Below are positions 6,155 through 6,172 of a stretch of DNA of 6,172 nt, in pieces. The stretch lies in NCBI GenBank assembly GCA_002839535.1, contig PGYF01000060.1, positions 1 through 6,172 on the forward strand, given 5' to 3'. A program made the position numbers and the translations under genes. Position 1 is the stretch's first letter, and each line of letters starts with the position of its first letter. The DNA is from Nitrospira bacterium HGW-Nitrospira-1 (GTDB lineage: Bacteria > Nitrospirota > Thermodesulfovibrionia > Thermodesulfovibrionales > UBA6898). The notes beneath the pieces are model-generated. The model made no database searches. It had not been told where the DNA came from and saw only the letters and a program-made list of their open reading frames with translations.

Positions 6155-6172
6155 ACCCCCTGATCAAGTCAG
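6155..6172. repeat. Partial second copy of the repeat's inner hairpin segment
   Basis: ACCCCCTGATCAAGTCAG (6155-6172) is identical to 6037-6054, the inner hairpin of the preceding element, 118 bp further on and in the same orientation. It is cut by the end of the window, so its full extent is unknown. The bases just before it (CCCCGC against CCCCG) are also similar, suggesting a second element of the same family beginning here. Confidence 0.7.

Overview
The window looks like a chromosomal segment of an anaerobic, Gram-negative-type bacterium that carries a sulfite reductase of the sulfate/sulfite-reducer type. Two gene groups point away from each other. On the minus strand lies dsrA-dsrB-dsrD: both subunits of dissimilatory sulfite reductase plus its small partner DsrD. 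On the plus strand lies bamA-skp: the outer-membrane protein assembly factor and an OmpH/Skp periplasmic chaperone. The Dsr proteins are of the bacterial reductive type, dsrD is present, and the organism has an outer membrane. This fits a Nitrospirota (Thermodesulfovibrio-like) or Desulfobacterota lineage. I lean towards Nitrospirota from the general look of the DsrA sequence, but nothing here proves it.

Layout. Bases 1-202 hold no gene I can support, but contain a strong 19-bp-stem hairpin (127-173) flanking the end of the dsr operon. dsrD (203-451) follows dsrB (555-1625) after a 103-bp gap. That gap is filled by a 72-bp imperfect palindrome built of telomere-like GGG/CCC runs, with a quadruplex-type motif on each strand. 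dsrA (1655-2884) leads the operon, 29 bp ahead of dsrB. The 279-bp divergent region (2885-3163) has a good sigma70-like promoter for each direction; the dsr one has an AT-rich tract upstream of its -35. bamA (3164-5404) is followed after 27 bp by skp, whose real start is the ATG at 5432. The last 213 bases hold no gene but contain a REP/MITE-like inverted-repeat element (6026-6118) and the start of a second, truncated copy of part of it.

Function. DsrA and DsrB form the alpha2beta2 cytoplasmic enzyme that reduces sulfite to the trisulfide on DsrC. All cysteines expected to hold the siroheme-linked and ferredoxin-domain [4Fe-4S] clusters are present at the expected spacing. DsrD is known as an activator of DsrAB. 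DsrC, DsrMKJOP, DsrN, Sat and Apr are not in the window. BamA and Skp work together in outer-membrane protein biogenesis and have no evident functional tie to Dsr.

I see no new multi-gene system. The points most worth a second look are the extra cysteine in the DsrA siroheme motif (CACDC where CPNDC is usual), the palindromic G/C-run element between dsrB and dsrD, and the nested structure of the 3' repeat element.
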